Of a stretch of 64,000 bases of DNA, positions 32,546-43,290 are shown piece by piece (position 1 is the first letter of the stretch; each line of letters starts with the position of its first letter). The translations under genes were made by a program, and so were the position numbers. This stretch comes from Opisthorchis felineus (taxonomy: Eukaryota; Platyhelminthes; Trematoda; Opisthorchiida; Opisthorchiidae). The DNA lies in the NCBI GenBank assembly GCA_004794785.1, contig SJOL01004460.1:62141-126140 (forward strand), read 5' to 3'. Under the pieces are notes generated by a model. It ran no database searches, was not told where the DNA came from, and was given only the letters and a program-made list of their open reading frames with translations.

Positions 32546-33479
32546 ACGTTCTGCTTTAAAAATAACAGACATGCGGCGGTAATTTCTGAAGATTCTTGGA
32601 TCAGCTTTACCGGTGAAAAAGAAGATTGTCTTATTCAGTCATATCTTAAATCAAAACATTCTTTTCAGCATATTGCCAGCGGTCTCTCAACTACTGAAAT
32701 TTTTATAATCAAATCAATATATTCCAGGTAAAAGAGAAACTACTTACGAGTAATGAACAGAAAACTCGCTACTGCTAATTTATATGAATTAGTTCCGCAG
32801 TCCTGGTAGAGAATAGGCCTTAGCAAAAACACTGTATTTTTACTCTCAAAAAGATGCCGGTTTACAGGCAACTTGTAATTACATTCTGATCACTCAAAGA
32901 AATCATAAGAAACGGCATAATGCCTTAGAATGGCTCCCATTCATTGTGTGATTCATTTCCGATTTGAAAAGTCTGGCGCACAAGTGTGATTTGGCACAAC
33001 TGAAGGTGACAGACCTACGGTATTGAAGCACCGGTATTCTTCTCTGAACAGGTATCGATTTTGAGTGATCTTTTCTTTACAGCGGTCTCACACAGAAAAT
33101 GCGATCAACGTGCGAACGTAAAACAAGGTAAAATAATAAATTAAACCTCACTACACCGGAGGTATTGAGAAATGCCTTGAGACCATTCACTGGAGGTCCG
33201 CCAGGTAGTATATCGAACAACCGAATGATAAGGAACGGACTACGGTGGAGTAAACAAACTGCCACGACCCGAACAAGCACTCTGCTCCATTCCGCTTAGA
33301 CCAGAGCATCTCATAGTATGCGAAGAAAATTCTCGCAGCTGATGGCTCGTCCGCCAGGTCTATTGCCCTCACCGTTCGGCTGTTCGTTGAAAAGAGTGGA
33401 AACACACAAAAGATAACCTGAGACTTGTTACCACTTTTTTAGTAGCCACAGGAAGAATAACTTGACCAGACGAGTGCAA
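32546..33479. other. No recognisable gene or repeat
   Basis: Short minus-strand frames at 33077-33405 overlap each other; none recognised. Confidence 0.4.
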
Positions 33480-33790
33480 CTTCCATCTGAGAAGCCGTCA
33501 CTCGATGTGCAAGTCAGTGACCATGTAATGTGGATTTCATGACTGAAGGGAGAGTGGTGCCTAAATGTGAGTTGATCAATCTACCGATCAGCCGCTCGTG
33601 GTCGAACGGTTAAATGTTCAAACTACTAGCAGGCAGGTCGCGGGCTCAAAACTCTGCACTGGAGTTTTGTGAAATACGCACTGCTGATGTTTCCCAATAA
33701 GAATGAATCAGTGTTGTGCAACGCTTCTTGGCTTTTCGGCACAGACTGACTTCACTTGTATGACAAAATCTTCTCACGCTACCAAATACT
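33480..33790 (+). repeat. HHR-3 SINE, near full length
   Basis: A 5' flank conserved with 52490 (GATGTGGATTTCATGACTGA) is followed by the tRNA-like head GGTCGAACGGTTAA (A-box-like) and GGGCTCAAAACTC (B-box region). Next come GCACTG, CTGATGT, TTCCCAATAA, GAATC and the TGCAACGCTTCTTGG end. Three hammerhead core positions are changed. The tail is ACAAAATCTTCTCACGC. Confidence 0.65.
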
Positions 33791-34199
33791 GATCATCTTT
33801 TCCCGGTGAACGTATTTGGACCTCATACAAACGCACATACAACGCTGGAATAAGTGAAACAGGAAAAGTGTGCACAAAGCATAAAAGTTATTTTCGTGAT
33901 TGTTTACATTTTTATCTGGCTAGACTGTCAGCGATTATCCCCCAAAGAGGTGGAGACAAGTCCAGCATTACCAACATACACACAGCAGACATATCTACCA
34001 TCAAATACAAAAGTGGGTAGTAGGTAGGCAACTAAACATAGACGGAACTAATAATAATGATTACAAAGTGCCGATGGAGTGTATCATTCGATTCAGACAA
34101 TAGGTCAACCAGATCAACACCCCGCGCCTCAGCAGTTGATGTCGAAAAAACTAACTGCCCACATTCATGTCACTGTCCTTCTCTTATCCTGGTCAGTCC
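33791..34199. other. No recognisable gene
   Basis: Only unsupported short frames. Confidence 0.4.
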
Positions 34200-34400
34200 A
34201 AACTAAAAGGGGGGAGCACTGGTCTCGAGTTTCTTATCACAGCTCATCAGAAGTCCCAGGCAATCAAAATGCTCAAGCGTGGTGGGACTAGTCACGTTCG
34301 AGCACTGTGATTAGCTCAAATTTCTGCTAAGCGCTAATAATGGAGAAACTCGAGTCCAGTGTTTCTTTTCTGTGATGTGGACTCATCAGAATTTCGCCAA
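34200..34400. repeat. HHR-2 head-to-head pair
   Basis: At 34212-34258 the minus strand reads CTGATGA, GAAA, CTCGAG, AC and CAGTGC; U16.1 is changed to A. At 34310-34365 the plus strand reads CTGCTAA, GAGAAA, CTCGAG, TC and CAGTGTTTC. The two hammerheads diverge from a short common centre, as in the 4836/5215 pair. Confidence 0.6.
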
Positions 34401-35049
34401 AGCGGGACTAGGGCCATCCAGAAGGGCCTGACGCTAATGAGAACGCCCGTAACCAGTGACAAATTTTACGAAGCCTTAAGACTGTAACCTACCCCTTCTT
34501 CTGCAGCCGATACTGTTTAAACTAGAGCAGCAAGTCTATGAGCATTGAAGAGTGCGCCCATTTCAAAGTTAAGGTCAAATAAATTTCAGCAACCTTGTAA
34601 GTAGCGTGTTCCGTCATTGATGATTTCTTTAATGTTTCTTTGGACTGCAAAAGCACCAGCTTCACAGACCGCTGTCAGCTGGCTGTGTACTATTACGATA
34701 TTCGTTCAACTGCAGCGCAGACTGCAGGCAACTTGAACAAGCTGGAGCGTAGGACACAAACTTCAGTGGGGCCGTCCACTGACCCATCCCTTCTACCTTA
34801 AAACACATTTGGACTTGATTTACACTGCGAGTTATTCGCACTGGTTTCAGTATGAATAGGGTGCCTGAAGATTTAACTGGCGTCCGGATGAAAGGGCAGA
34901 ATAATCCGCGCCATACATATCACTGTGATCCACGTGTGCTCCGACCTTTATCCTCATTTTCTGACAATACTGTAACCTCCTTCGATGTGTCGGGAAAAAC
35001 CAAATACATCGCTCAAGCTTGATACGTTCACTTGTTCAGAAGTGAAAAT
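34401..35049. other. No gene; small HHR-1 end fragment
   Basis: TTTCAGCAACCTTGTAAG followed by TAGCGTG at about 34583-34609 is the terminal part of an HHR-1 arm. The rest is unassigned. Confidence 0.45.
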
Positions 35050-35245
35050 TCAAATGAGTCCAGCGCACGCCGGTTGATTAGTGGTGATTCGTTCGCTTAG
35101 CATATCAGATGTCTGGAGTTCAAAGCTCGACACGACTAGGGAGACGCACTGCTGATTCGTCCTAATAAGGGCGAAACTCGAGTCCAGTGTTTCTCCCCTT
35201 TGATGTGGACTCACCAGAATGATTACGCCATGAAAGTAGGGGGAC
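35050..35245 (+). repeat. HHR-2 SINE, sense
   Basis: The tRNA-like head (GATTAGTGGTGATTCGTTCG and GGAGTTCAAAGCTCG) is followed by a hammerhead and a tail that includes GATGTGGACTCACCAGAAT. This is the best-preserved HHR-2 copy. Confidence 0.7.
35146..35190 (+). ncRNA. Hammerhead ribozyme of HHR-2, two core changes
   Basis: Stem I GCACTG pairs with CAGTGT. The core CTGATTC carries two changes (G8 to T, A9 to C). Stem II is GTCC/GGGC-like with loop TAATAA. GAAA is intact, stem III is the 6-base palindrome CTCGAG, and the cleavage triplet is GTC. As typed it should be inactive, but the family fold is clear. Confidence 0.7.
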
Positions 35246-36124
35246 CGTTCAAAAGATAGTGATCTGAACATGAATTCTACAAGTCCAACAACTAAACTTT
35301 TATTGCTTGCATCCACCAGCGATATGTTATCTCCCTAAAGGTTACTCAGCTGTGCTGGACGCTATGTACTTCGTGCTTGAAAGAGCTATTTCAACGTAAC
35401 TGAGTTAACGTTTGCAGAACTGAACAGCTATTCGGTGATCCAGGTGATTAGAAACAGCTGGATTGAACAACGTCAAGATGACCATATGCTGCAATACAAA
35501 CGAAAACCATTGGGTCGGTCATTTGATCGGTAGCTTCAGTTGTCAATCGCGACGATAGGTACTATGGCATTCAAAAATTCTGGCTCGCCGAAGCTAACCA
35601 GAAGCCAGTTGCTATACCTAGCGGTTTCTGTGTTTTCTGATTACTGAGGTAAGCGGGTTTTTCTTAGGATGACTGGGTATTTCCTCCATGGATGATAAAG
35701 TTTGTGAGGAAAACACCCCAGTCGGTTGGAGGGGACACAGTAGGGATGGTTGGCTGGTTACTGACAAGTGGTTGCTTGTCGACGGCCACCGGAGCACTGG
35801 AAACCTGCGCACAGGTGTGGTAATGCAAACCACTTGGAAGGACATGAATGCGTGAATGTAGGTGAAATCAGAGGTCGACTGGTCGACCATCAGGCGTCTG
35901 TCGATAGGCATTTGTGGATTAAACCACGGTGAGCAGCAATGAACATTGACAGTTCGATAAACATTGAGGTTGTTGTCATCACTTGTGAATTCTTCCACAT
36001 ATCAGGATGAAATCGCACCACACACGCAAATCGCACAGCCGTCCCAGCACGAGACTTCCTGAAACAAGTGAATTCGGCCACGTTTTACAGCTGCAGTCGG
36101 CACACGCTCTCACTTAGGAGGCAG
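35246..36124. other. No recognisable gene
   Basis: A 126-aa minus frame (35618-35998) overlapping a 63-aa frame has normal-looking composition but no recognised domain. I keep it only as a weak possibility. Confidence 0.25.
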
Positions 36125-36318
36125 AGGAAACTTAAAACTGAATTAGTGTGCAAGTGAGTCCATTTCGCAAGTTTTGCACAGTTTGGGCTCAAGTAGAACA
36201 TAAGGTTGACCGAGGAGAAACTTACTTGGAGGTTATATCTATCTGTTGAGCCCTGGGAGGGCCGAAAGCGGTCGTGAGCTGCCGACTGCTTTTCAGCAAA
36301 CTTATGAGTAGTGTTCCG
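36125..36318 (+). repeat. HHR-1 arm with partial module X
   Basis: It has TAGAACATAAGGTTGACCG, then CTGTTGA, stem II CCCTGGGAGGG, GAAA, GCGGTC and GTGAGCTGCC, ending ATGAGTAGTGTT. One core change (A6 to T) is visible. Confidence 0.7.
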
Positions 36319-36329
36319 TCTAGAACAAA

Positions 36330-36715
36330 CTTACTTCAGCTTGCCTGTCAGTTCTTTGCGGGAGACAAAGCACGAAAGCGTTGATGTTCCACGAGACCGA
36401 CTGCGTTGATACAGATGTGTGCAGGGGTTGATTATTCCCATAACATTAGTGATACTTTTGTTTCGGCGTGTTTCACCAGGCATTGCCTTGAAGTATGACT
36501 CACGACAGGTGTTTTCGCCGATTGAAAGGTTGTACAATGAGTCAGAAAGAGGTACACCCAAAGCCTGCTTCTGTAGGACGGTCCCTGTATTCCTTGACCT
36601 GTGATAACATTCTTCAGCTGTTTGGTTCTCAAGTGCCTGACAGAGCCATCTGCTACCATGTGCTTCGTTTGGCTTAACAAGACGCCCTGGATAACATGTC
36701 CTCCCACCTTCTGAA
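36330..36715 (-). pseudogene. Unassigned coding relic with GVPLSDSL motif
   Basis: The minus frame at 36561-36331 begins GVPLSDSLYNLSIGENTCRE. A related stretch (FGLPFSDSLSSFIESLARDE) is readable on the minus strand at 48310-48535. Two independent copies of a similar peptide suggest a dispersed, formerly coding element. I cannot name the family. Confidence 0.35.
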
Positions 36716-38337
36716 GAAATTATGTTGAGGAGATGCGGTCTTTACAATGAATGCACATTCAATCAATGCAGTCGGGGATGCGGGATACGACCCTAGCCTA
36801 CTTCTGTGTAGAAGTGTGAGCGGTACAGAGTTGTGATACACGATGTCTTCGGCTTTTATTGGAAAATGCTGATTATTCCAGAAAGTAGCTTAAAGTAGCT
36901 TTCGACATTCTTCAGTGCGATTGCGTGTTTACTCGATGGTTGAATATCTGTCATCCAGATGATACTGAATGGCCACAAAGTTTCGAAAAGCTCCCAATCG
37001 ATATAATTTGTACATTACCATCACCAGCAGTGATTCATCCTCGTTCCGAAATCTACTGGCACAAAATCGAGTATCCATCGTAGCAATAAATCTAGAAAAT
37101 TCCCGCCATGTATTTGGTTTGTCAGCCCAACTTTGAACGATTCTCAGCGTTGTTCTCTTCACTAAACCAAAAACCTTTGTAAAGTGAATGTTCGATCAAA
37201 TTATCTGGTAATTGTAACCTTAAAACTTTGAATCCGTGCTGTTCCGTCTGCTTCAAACTGTCCTCCTGGAACGATTTAGTCTAAAATTCCCGCATCCAAC
37301 CGGTTCACCAGAATATTAGCCAGGACATTTCTAGCATAAGAAAATGGGCTGATTCCTCTTTATAGTTCAAAGCGATGTTTTTGGCACACTTATCCAATTC
37401 ACCAACGGAACAATGTCCACTAAATGTCAACATTTCGCTTATCTTTCGTGAAGTGCAACATTAAGTGAATAAAATACTGGACCCAACCGAACAATATACC
37501 GATCGATCAGGTACGCGTAGCCTCGATTGATATTGATTCTGTATTATCGTCAAACTAGATGCTGTCAGGTTCGTGGTGCGTTCTCGGAGTAAAAATCTGG
37601 ACGATGTTTTGGGGTCGACTTGGTGGCCCGTGCCTTGGATAGTCCGAATGATCGATTAGGTGGTTTTGGGAGCTTTGGCATGCACGGCCTCGATTCGAGA
37701 AGCGAGACGCATTTTCAAAAGCACGTTCACGTAGGCTCAAATATGTAGTTCTTCTGCCTGTTCAGTATGTTTACTTTTATTAGTAACTGTTTGAATGTTC
37801 TCCCCAATCGTCTGACGACTCCCACGGACTTTTCCCTTCCTCTGTTCCGAAATTTATGTTATTTTGTTTGTTGCCTAAGTTCATTTATTATACTGACCTA
37901 TTGCTTCGGTTACCACACAGAGACCGCCGCAGTGAACTTGTTGCCTCTCCCCTAGAGACCTTCGAACTACCACAGTTTCCTATTACTGACCGTAAGTTCC
38001 TCAGCACGCTGCATCTTCAATGACCCCTTTTAGAACCACACCCGTGGTTCCTGCAGCTCAGCCCGTTGTTTACCACCATCGTGCTGATGTGTCTGCTGCT
38101 TAGTGTACCAAGCACAGATATTTAATAACGATCTCTGCCAAATCCGTGTCTGAGTGAGGTTGAATAGCAGCGAAAGCCGACTCTGCGAAATCTGTCATAC
38201 TGTCCCGGATTCTACACCAACCAAATTGGGACAGTTCATCAAGACATTTGAATTTTCCGTGGGGCTTTCCGTTTACTTTTCGGAAATCGCTTTTTTATTT
38301 TTGCATTTTTAAAATGAAGGGCTTACCGATGCGGTTG
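36716..38337. other. No recognisable gene
   Basis: A 77-aa minus frame (36929-37162) lies upstream of, and on the same strand as, the GVPLSDSL relic and might belong to the same element. The rest shows nothing. Confidence 0.3.
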
Positions 38338-38370
38338 CATTTGTATTTATTTATTTATTTATTTATTTAC

Positions 38371-38417
<47 letters not shown>

Positions 38418-38419
38418 TC
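38338..38419. repeat. ATTT tetranucleotide repeat
   Basis: About 80 bases of nearly perfect (ATTT)n with one ACTT interruption. The poly-FIYL frame across it is meaningless. Confidence 0.95.
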
Positions 38420-38699
38420 ATTACACGACTCTCTTCCTGAGGGGAGCGCTCGTATTGTCACACACTCGTTTCTTCTGGAGACACCTCTTATCCGGTTGAT
38501 CAGGTTTTTGGTAAGATTGTCTGATTTTTAACTACTTAAGCGAGACAAAATAGCATTTGATGGTTCGATAAATCTGCCGCACTGAATAGCAGGACAAGCA
38601 TTAGGCTCCTAGCAAGATTATCACATGCGAAACATCTGTATTGACGATCTGTTGGATTGGAAACAGTGGTACGCTGAGTAACCTATCAAGTAAAGCATT

Positions 38700-39079
38700 N
38701 NNNNNNNNNNNNNNNNNNNNNNNNNNNNNNNNNNNNNNNNNNNNNNNNNNNNNNNNNNNNNNNNNNNNNNNNNNNNNNNNNNNNNNNNNNNNNNNNNNNN
38801 NNNNNNNNNNNNNNNNNNNNNNNNNNNNNNNNNNNNNNNNNNNNNNNNNNNNNNNNNNNNNNNNNNNNNNNNNNNNNNNNNNNNNNNNNNNNNNNNNNNN
38901 NNNNNNNNNNNNNNNNNNNNNNNNNNNNNNNNNNNNNNNNNNNNNNNNNNNNNNNNNNNNNNNNNNNNNNNNNNNNNNNNNNNNNNNNNNNNNNNNNNNN
39001 NNNNNNNNNNNNNNNNNNNNNNNNNNNNNNNNNNNNNNNNNNNNNNNNNNNNNNNNNNNNNNNNNNNNNNNNNNNNNNN
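38700..39079. other. Assembly gap (380 N)
   Basis: A run of N flanked on the right by (TG)n at 39080-39092, so the gap probably contains a long TG/CA microsatellite. Frames drawn through it are artefacts. Confidence 0.98.
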
Positions 39080-39160
39080 TGTGTGTGTGTGTGGAGTAAA
39101 TGTGTGTATTTGAAGAACCATGTACAGTAAATGGAGAAGAGGATTATAATAGGAACAAGC

Positions 39161-39360
39161 CAACAGTAGAAAGCAGAAGTCAAAACACCACGACAGCGAT
39201 CTACAGGCGACCAGATATCTTCACACCGTTCATTTAAGCAATTGTTCTTCACCTCACGCAAGCATTCCACAAGGTCGGTTTGTTCAACCCGACATGTCTC
39301 TTGGCGAGATGTTAGGCGCTCCACCCTAAGCTGTTTGCAGTCTGTTACAGATAGAGTCAT
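39161..39360 (-). CDS. Possible exon with twin CX9C cysteines
   Basis: The minus-strand frame reads CRVEQTDLVECL, REVKNNCLNERC and EDIWSPVDRC in order. Cys spacing is C-X9-C-X7-C-X4-C-X9-C. Paired CX9C motifs define the CHCH helix-loop-helix proteins of the mitochondrial intermembrane space. The peptide is charged and helix-like, unlike nearby noise frames. An acceptor-like ATCTGTAACAG lies at its 5' end. The Pro in the second CX9C and the two extra Cys are atypical. The likely continuation falls into the assembly gap. Family not assigned; this may be chance. Confidence 0.3.
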
Positions 39361-39404
39361 ATTGATTTGTGATAATGATAAAATAGTGATCTTTCAGCTG
39401 TAAT

Positions 39405-39562
39405 AACTTGTAGGTGATTAGCTGCTGTGCCACCTGAGGAAGGCACTAGAGCTGAGGTACCGCCAAGCTGCCCAAGCCTAGACGGGAGCAGCTGAGATGC
39501 TGGGGCTGGGTTCAAAACACGGTCAGCAAGTTCGCTCCCTAACCACTGAGCTTTCTTGAGTT
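39405..39562 (-). repeat. tRNA-derived SINE, antisense
   Basis: It has TTAGCTGCTGTGCCACCTGA, CCGCCAAGCTGCCCAAGCC, GCTGGGGCTGGGTTC and CCTAACCACTGAGCTTTC. Its translation (SRLGQLGG, SSGGTAA) forms most of a 121-aa frame that is therefore not a gene. Confidence 0.8.
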
Positions 39563-41979
39563 TCATGTTGATTCCTCTAGCCCATGTCGCTCTACTGTAG
39601 CTTCTCATGCAAACGTTTAAATTAGGTTCCCTTTTGGCCACCAATCTCTGGAGGGTTGATTTATAGGGTTGCATGCACCCAGTGCACCCCACTTTAAAGT
39701 CCAGCTTCATCGGCTGTCCCATAGCTCGTGCTAAAGAATCGTACGTGATGTACTGCGCATCTTTTAATTACCTTGTTGACTATCAGAGTTACCTTTTGAG
39801 CAAACAAATGGTCAACTGTGTGTTTATGCTCAGTCTTTGGGCGTATCCTTATGGCAGATGTTTCTTCCGCGACTGAACCATGTTTTTGTTATCACATGTC
39901 CTATCGCCGATTACAGTATCCATAAGGCAGAATCAAGATGTATGAAACCGGAACGTCGCTTGAAAAACTTATCCTCGAGAGGTTGTGGAAGTGCGGTATA
40001 AGTTGACAGGATAACCAACCAATCAAATGAGGGTGGCACAGTCACCAGCTGGGACAAATTTATCCAATCAGGAAGCACCGACTGATCGATGGATGAACCA
40101 AATCAGCCGGTCATTGTGTGAACTGGAATTAACGGGTATATACTGAAGAAATAAATCAATTCAATGGGCGACTGTCTCTAACGCTATTCACACAACCAAC
40201 ACAACTCACAACTGTGGATCTACACAAAGGATGTGGGCAAATGTCGCTAAATGGACGCATTCCAAATGATCTTTCAGCTTTTTGAACCTCGGCCATCTCC
40301 AGCCTCGAATGTACTCACCGGGAAAAGGCAGTCAGTGGTGGACAGGATGATATTCAACAACTAGTTCTGAAACTTGTTCTTATATCCTATTTTGTGTTCG
40401 CGAGGGCTTTTGCAAGTTCACTTCCAAAATAATTATTTTTCGTATGAAAGTGCTTTTAGGTGGTTATTTCTGAAGGCGCGAATCCTAGAAACTGCGAATC
40501 AGTCCCAGGGTTTTCACCTACTGTTCCTCACTACTCATTCCGAGAGGACAGTTTACCCGGCTGCTGATTTTGCTTCTGGTATTGTGTCAGTCAATCCGTC
40601 AGTGCCGTTCATCTACTGGTTCAGTTCGTGCATAACAGATGTGTGCCGTCTAGGTTTGGCACTCGTCTTTTTTCTGAAGGGTTTCTCACGTCCCTTCCTG
40701 GTTCTTAGCGGTTTTGAGGACTGGTTACTTTTTGGATTTCAAGGCTAAGAACCCAGGTTCACGGTGGAACCTGCAAGAAAACGTATGCTTTTAGGGATCT
40801 ATTCAGAATCACCCATTAAAAATTCCGACACAGTTTGCTGTAGAAGAAGGCCTAGCCAGCGGACGCAAATATCTGGGAATGGACACTGCAGCACGAGATA
40901 GTTGAGTTCTCATCCATATCATGCCCATCAATTAGCTCCACCGGCTATGTGGTGATCACAGGTGTGAGAATTTTTGGCTGAAAAGATTCAACCATTGCTT
41001 ATCACCAGCTGGATATACATAGCACTGTTCTCACACTCCTGCGGACAGAGGATTTTATCCCAGACTGTCCTCCAATTTGATTGGTACCGTTTTGGGGTTT
41101 AGTTTTGCTCCTTCTGACAAGATTTAACTCTTATGAACAAAGGTTCCAGTAGATGTCGTCCCTGGGATGATCGGGCACACAAATTCGACGAGGGGACAAT
41201 TTCTCAGCCTGGTAACAACCATATATGGTCGCTAGCTGATTGTTTGATCTCCAAGTCAATGCGTTCCAAACGTTCTAATGGGAAGGGCAAAGTAAAAGAT
41301 TACCACCGAAACAGCAGTAGTGAATGAGTCTTCAGTTTACATCTTCGGTAGAACCCTCGCCCATCACTCGCGCAAATGAACACAGTTCAGTGACCATTTC
41401 AGATTATTGCGTTCCTGAACAGCGTATTCGAAGACTGTCAGTGATACGCCCCTTGACCCCATCTGAGATATAGAAAACTGCTGCTAAAATCCGATGGAGA
41501 TTGTGCGAACCTTAAAGGAGAACGCATTTTCTTCGTTTTATTTTTGCTTAGCATCCGAACTGTTATATTCGCTAACTAAATTTGTATGAGTGACATAGAT
41601 GTGTAGGGGTAGGAGGAGATTCAGCGATAAAAAACTCAAATGTACATCCCTCTTCTATCCGATTCGGAGTCCAAACAATAGATCATAATGTGGGGGAAAA
41701 AACAACATGAAAACTTTGGCTCAAACAAAAAGCATCTTTGAGACGACCGAATCAGGTGTACTCACCCCGGGAATTGAGCTAACGGTCTCGCTTGATGTTC
41801 ATGGCAGTGAAATTACACTAAAAAACTCCCACGTCCAAGCCCAAAGTGGAAGAGAAAAATTAGCTTAGTTTCCAGATATAATGTGTACCGTAATTTGAGA
41901 GTGGGTGCTGAACATGGTTGAATCGTTTTTTAAACTAAACGGAACCGGACAGAAAAAACGGATAGCTTGGTCCGGACTA
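39563..41979. other. No recognisable gene; CCAAT/TATA-like block
   Basis: CCAACCAATCAAATGAG (about 40017), CCAATCAGG (about 40055) and GGGTATATACTG (about 40134) resemble a retroelement promoter. A 124-aa plus frame (40374-40748) has no recognised domain. The remainder is unassigned. Confidence 0.3.
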
Positions 41980-43290
41980 ATTCATTATCATCACCATCAT
42001 CACTCAGATCAACGCCAGAGAAAAAGCAACGATATTCCACTGTCATACAACCATGTCAATTAAGTTGAATGAAACCCTATAATGAGAAGGATAAAAAAAG
42101 AACAATAGAGGGCTTCTCTACCAAAAACATCTGAGGTGTCTACTCACCCAAAAATCAATCAGACAGTCTGGCTGGAATCGGACAGCATGAGACATTGATA
42201 TTGAGTCGCCGAATAGCCGATTTTGATGTTCCAAACAAGCACAGGGAGGATACCACGCACCTCATTTTGGAAGGCGAACAGTATCAGACTTTTCTTACTG
42301 TTCCGTATTCCTTTTTGCTACGGTATACTTCATCCACTTCTCTGTTTCTGTCACTGCAAATGGGGGCACGGAAATCAACATTGTTCTTCGCAGAACGTGC
42401 CTCAGCGTGCATGGCCCAGCTATCTTATCTTGAGGTGATGGATGCAACTCCTTGGGTAGAGTATCCTCTGCCTCACCAAAGATCCAATTCCAGATCACAT
42501 TGGAAAATGGCCGGCTCAAGTAGATTTCAGCTGCACATTTAAGATATCGGTGGTCGAAGACATGAAAAAGTCTCGGGTCCTCCATCCGAACTTGACAAAT
42601 CTCACAGCTGTGCAACAATACAGCCATCTTTATGGTTTGGCACACGAACCCTTTGAGACCTGATGACATGTCTTTTTCATGCCACAATCAGAGTGAATTG
42701 GAGAAGGCGATTCTGACCCATGGGATTTGAACTTTTTCTCAGTCTCCCATCACAGCCTGCTGTTCCTTCTTCCTTTGAAGATTGAGAACATCGCAGTCTG
42801 TGTATTCATGGCTGACAAACTTCGCGCACCAAGAGATACAAACACAGGACTTTTGGAGGCTATCGAGAGTTCACCTGATTATCTCACCAATGACGAGATT
42901 AAACAAAACTGAAGAAAGTGGAGACATTTGTGGGACACCAATTCTTTTGTGGAAACCTTTGTAGAGATTCCCATACACTCTAATGCGACCACAACTATGT
43001 GAACAGAAACAGTGCATGATATTCACGAACTTCGGTGGCATAATATTTTGCACAAGTCTTTTGAAAAGAACGAACCGGTCGGCAGAATCGAACGCAGAGA
43101 ACACCAAGATCGGGCAGCAAATATACGCATACATTTGTTTGAAATCCTTACTTACGGACTGTGGAGATTTGATCCACACAACCCCCTTCCGGCGAGGCTA
43201 CCGCCTTCTGTTCTCAAGTCGCTTATTCAAGTGCTGTCGTAATACGCAAAACAAGCCAGTTAGTTTGTGTTTGCCCCAATAATTTTTTGA
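41980..43290 (-). pseudogene. Non-LTR retrotransposon relic, RT plus C-terminus
   Basis: The minus strand in order reads FSAFDSADRFVLFKRLVQ (RT motif with the A-box Asp region), KRIGVPQMSPLSSVLFNLVIGEI (the GVPQG..LSP..F box), then after a frame change AKFVSHEYTDCDVL, the position of the catalytic YADD box, here mutated to YTDC. C-terminal VFDHRYLKCAAEI and FSNVIWNWIFGEAED follow. The element ends at a GAT/ATG tail (41985-42003). Frameshifts and the broken YADD make it inactive. It is the longest non-LTR relic here, about 1.3 kb. Confidence 0.8.

Noticed and set aside
38248..38499. 83-codon frame rich in FIYL repeats
   Set aside because: Translation of the ATTT tetranucleotide repeat.
38621..39360. 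Long frames of 152-224 codons across the gap
   Set aside because: They consist mostly of unknown residues from 380 N; only the 39161-39360 part has real sequence.
39357..39722. 121-codon minus-strand frame
   Set aside because: Its second half is a tRNA-derived SINE translation; the first half has no recognised domain.
40374..40748. 124-codon plus-strand frame with hydrophobic stretches
   Set aside because: No recognised family; T-rich DNA gives Phe/Leu-rich translations by chance.
42195..42542. 115-codon plus-strand frame
   Set aside because: It is antisense to the clear non-LTR ORF2 relic on the minus strand.
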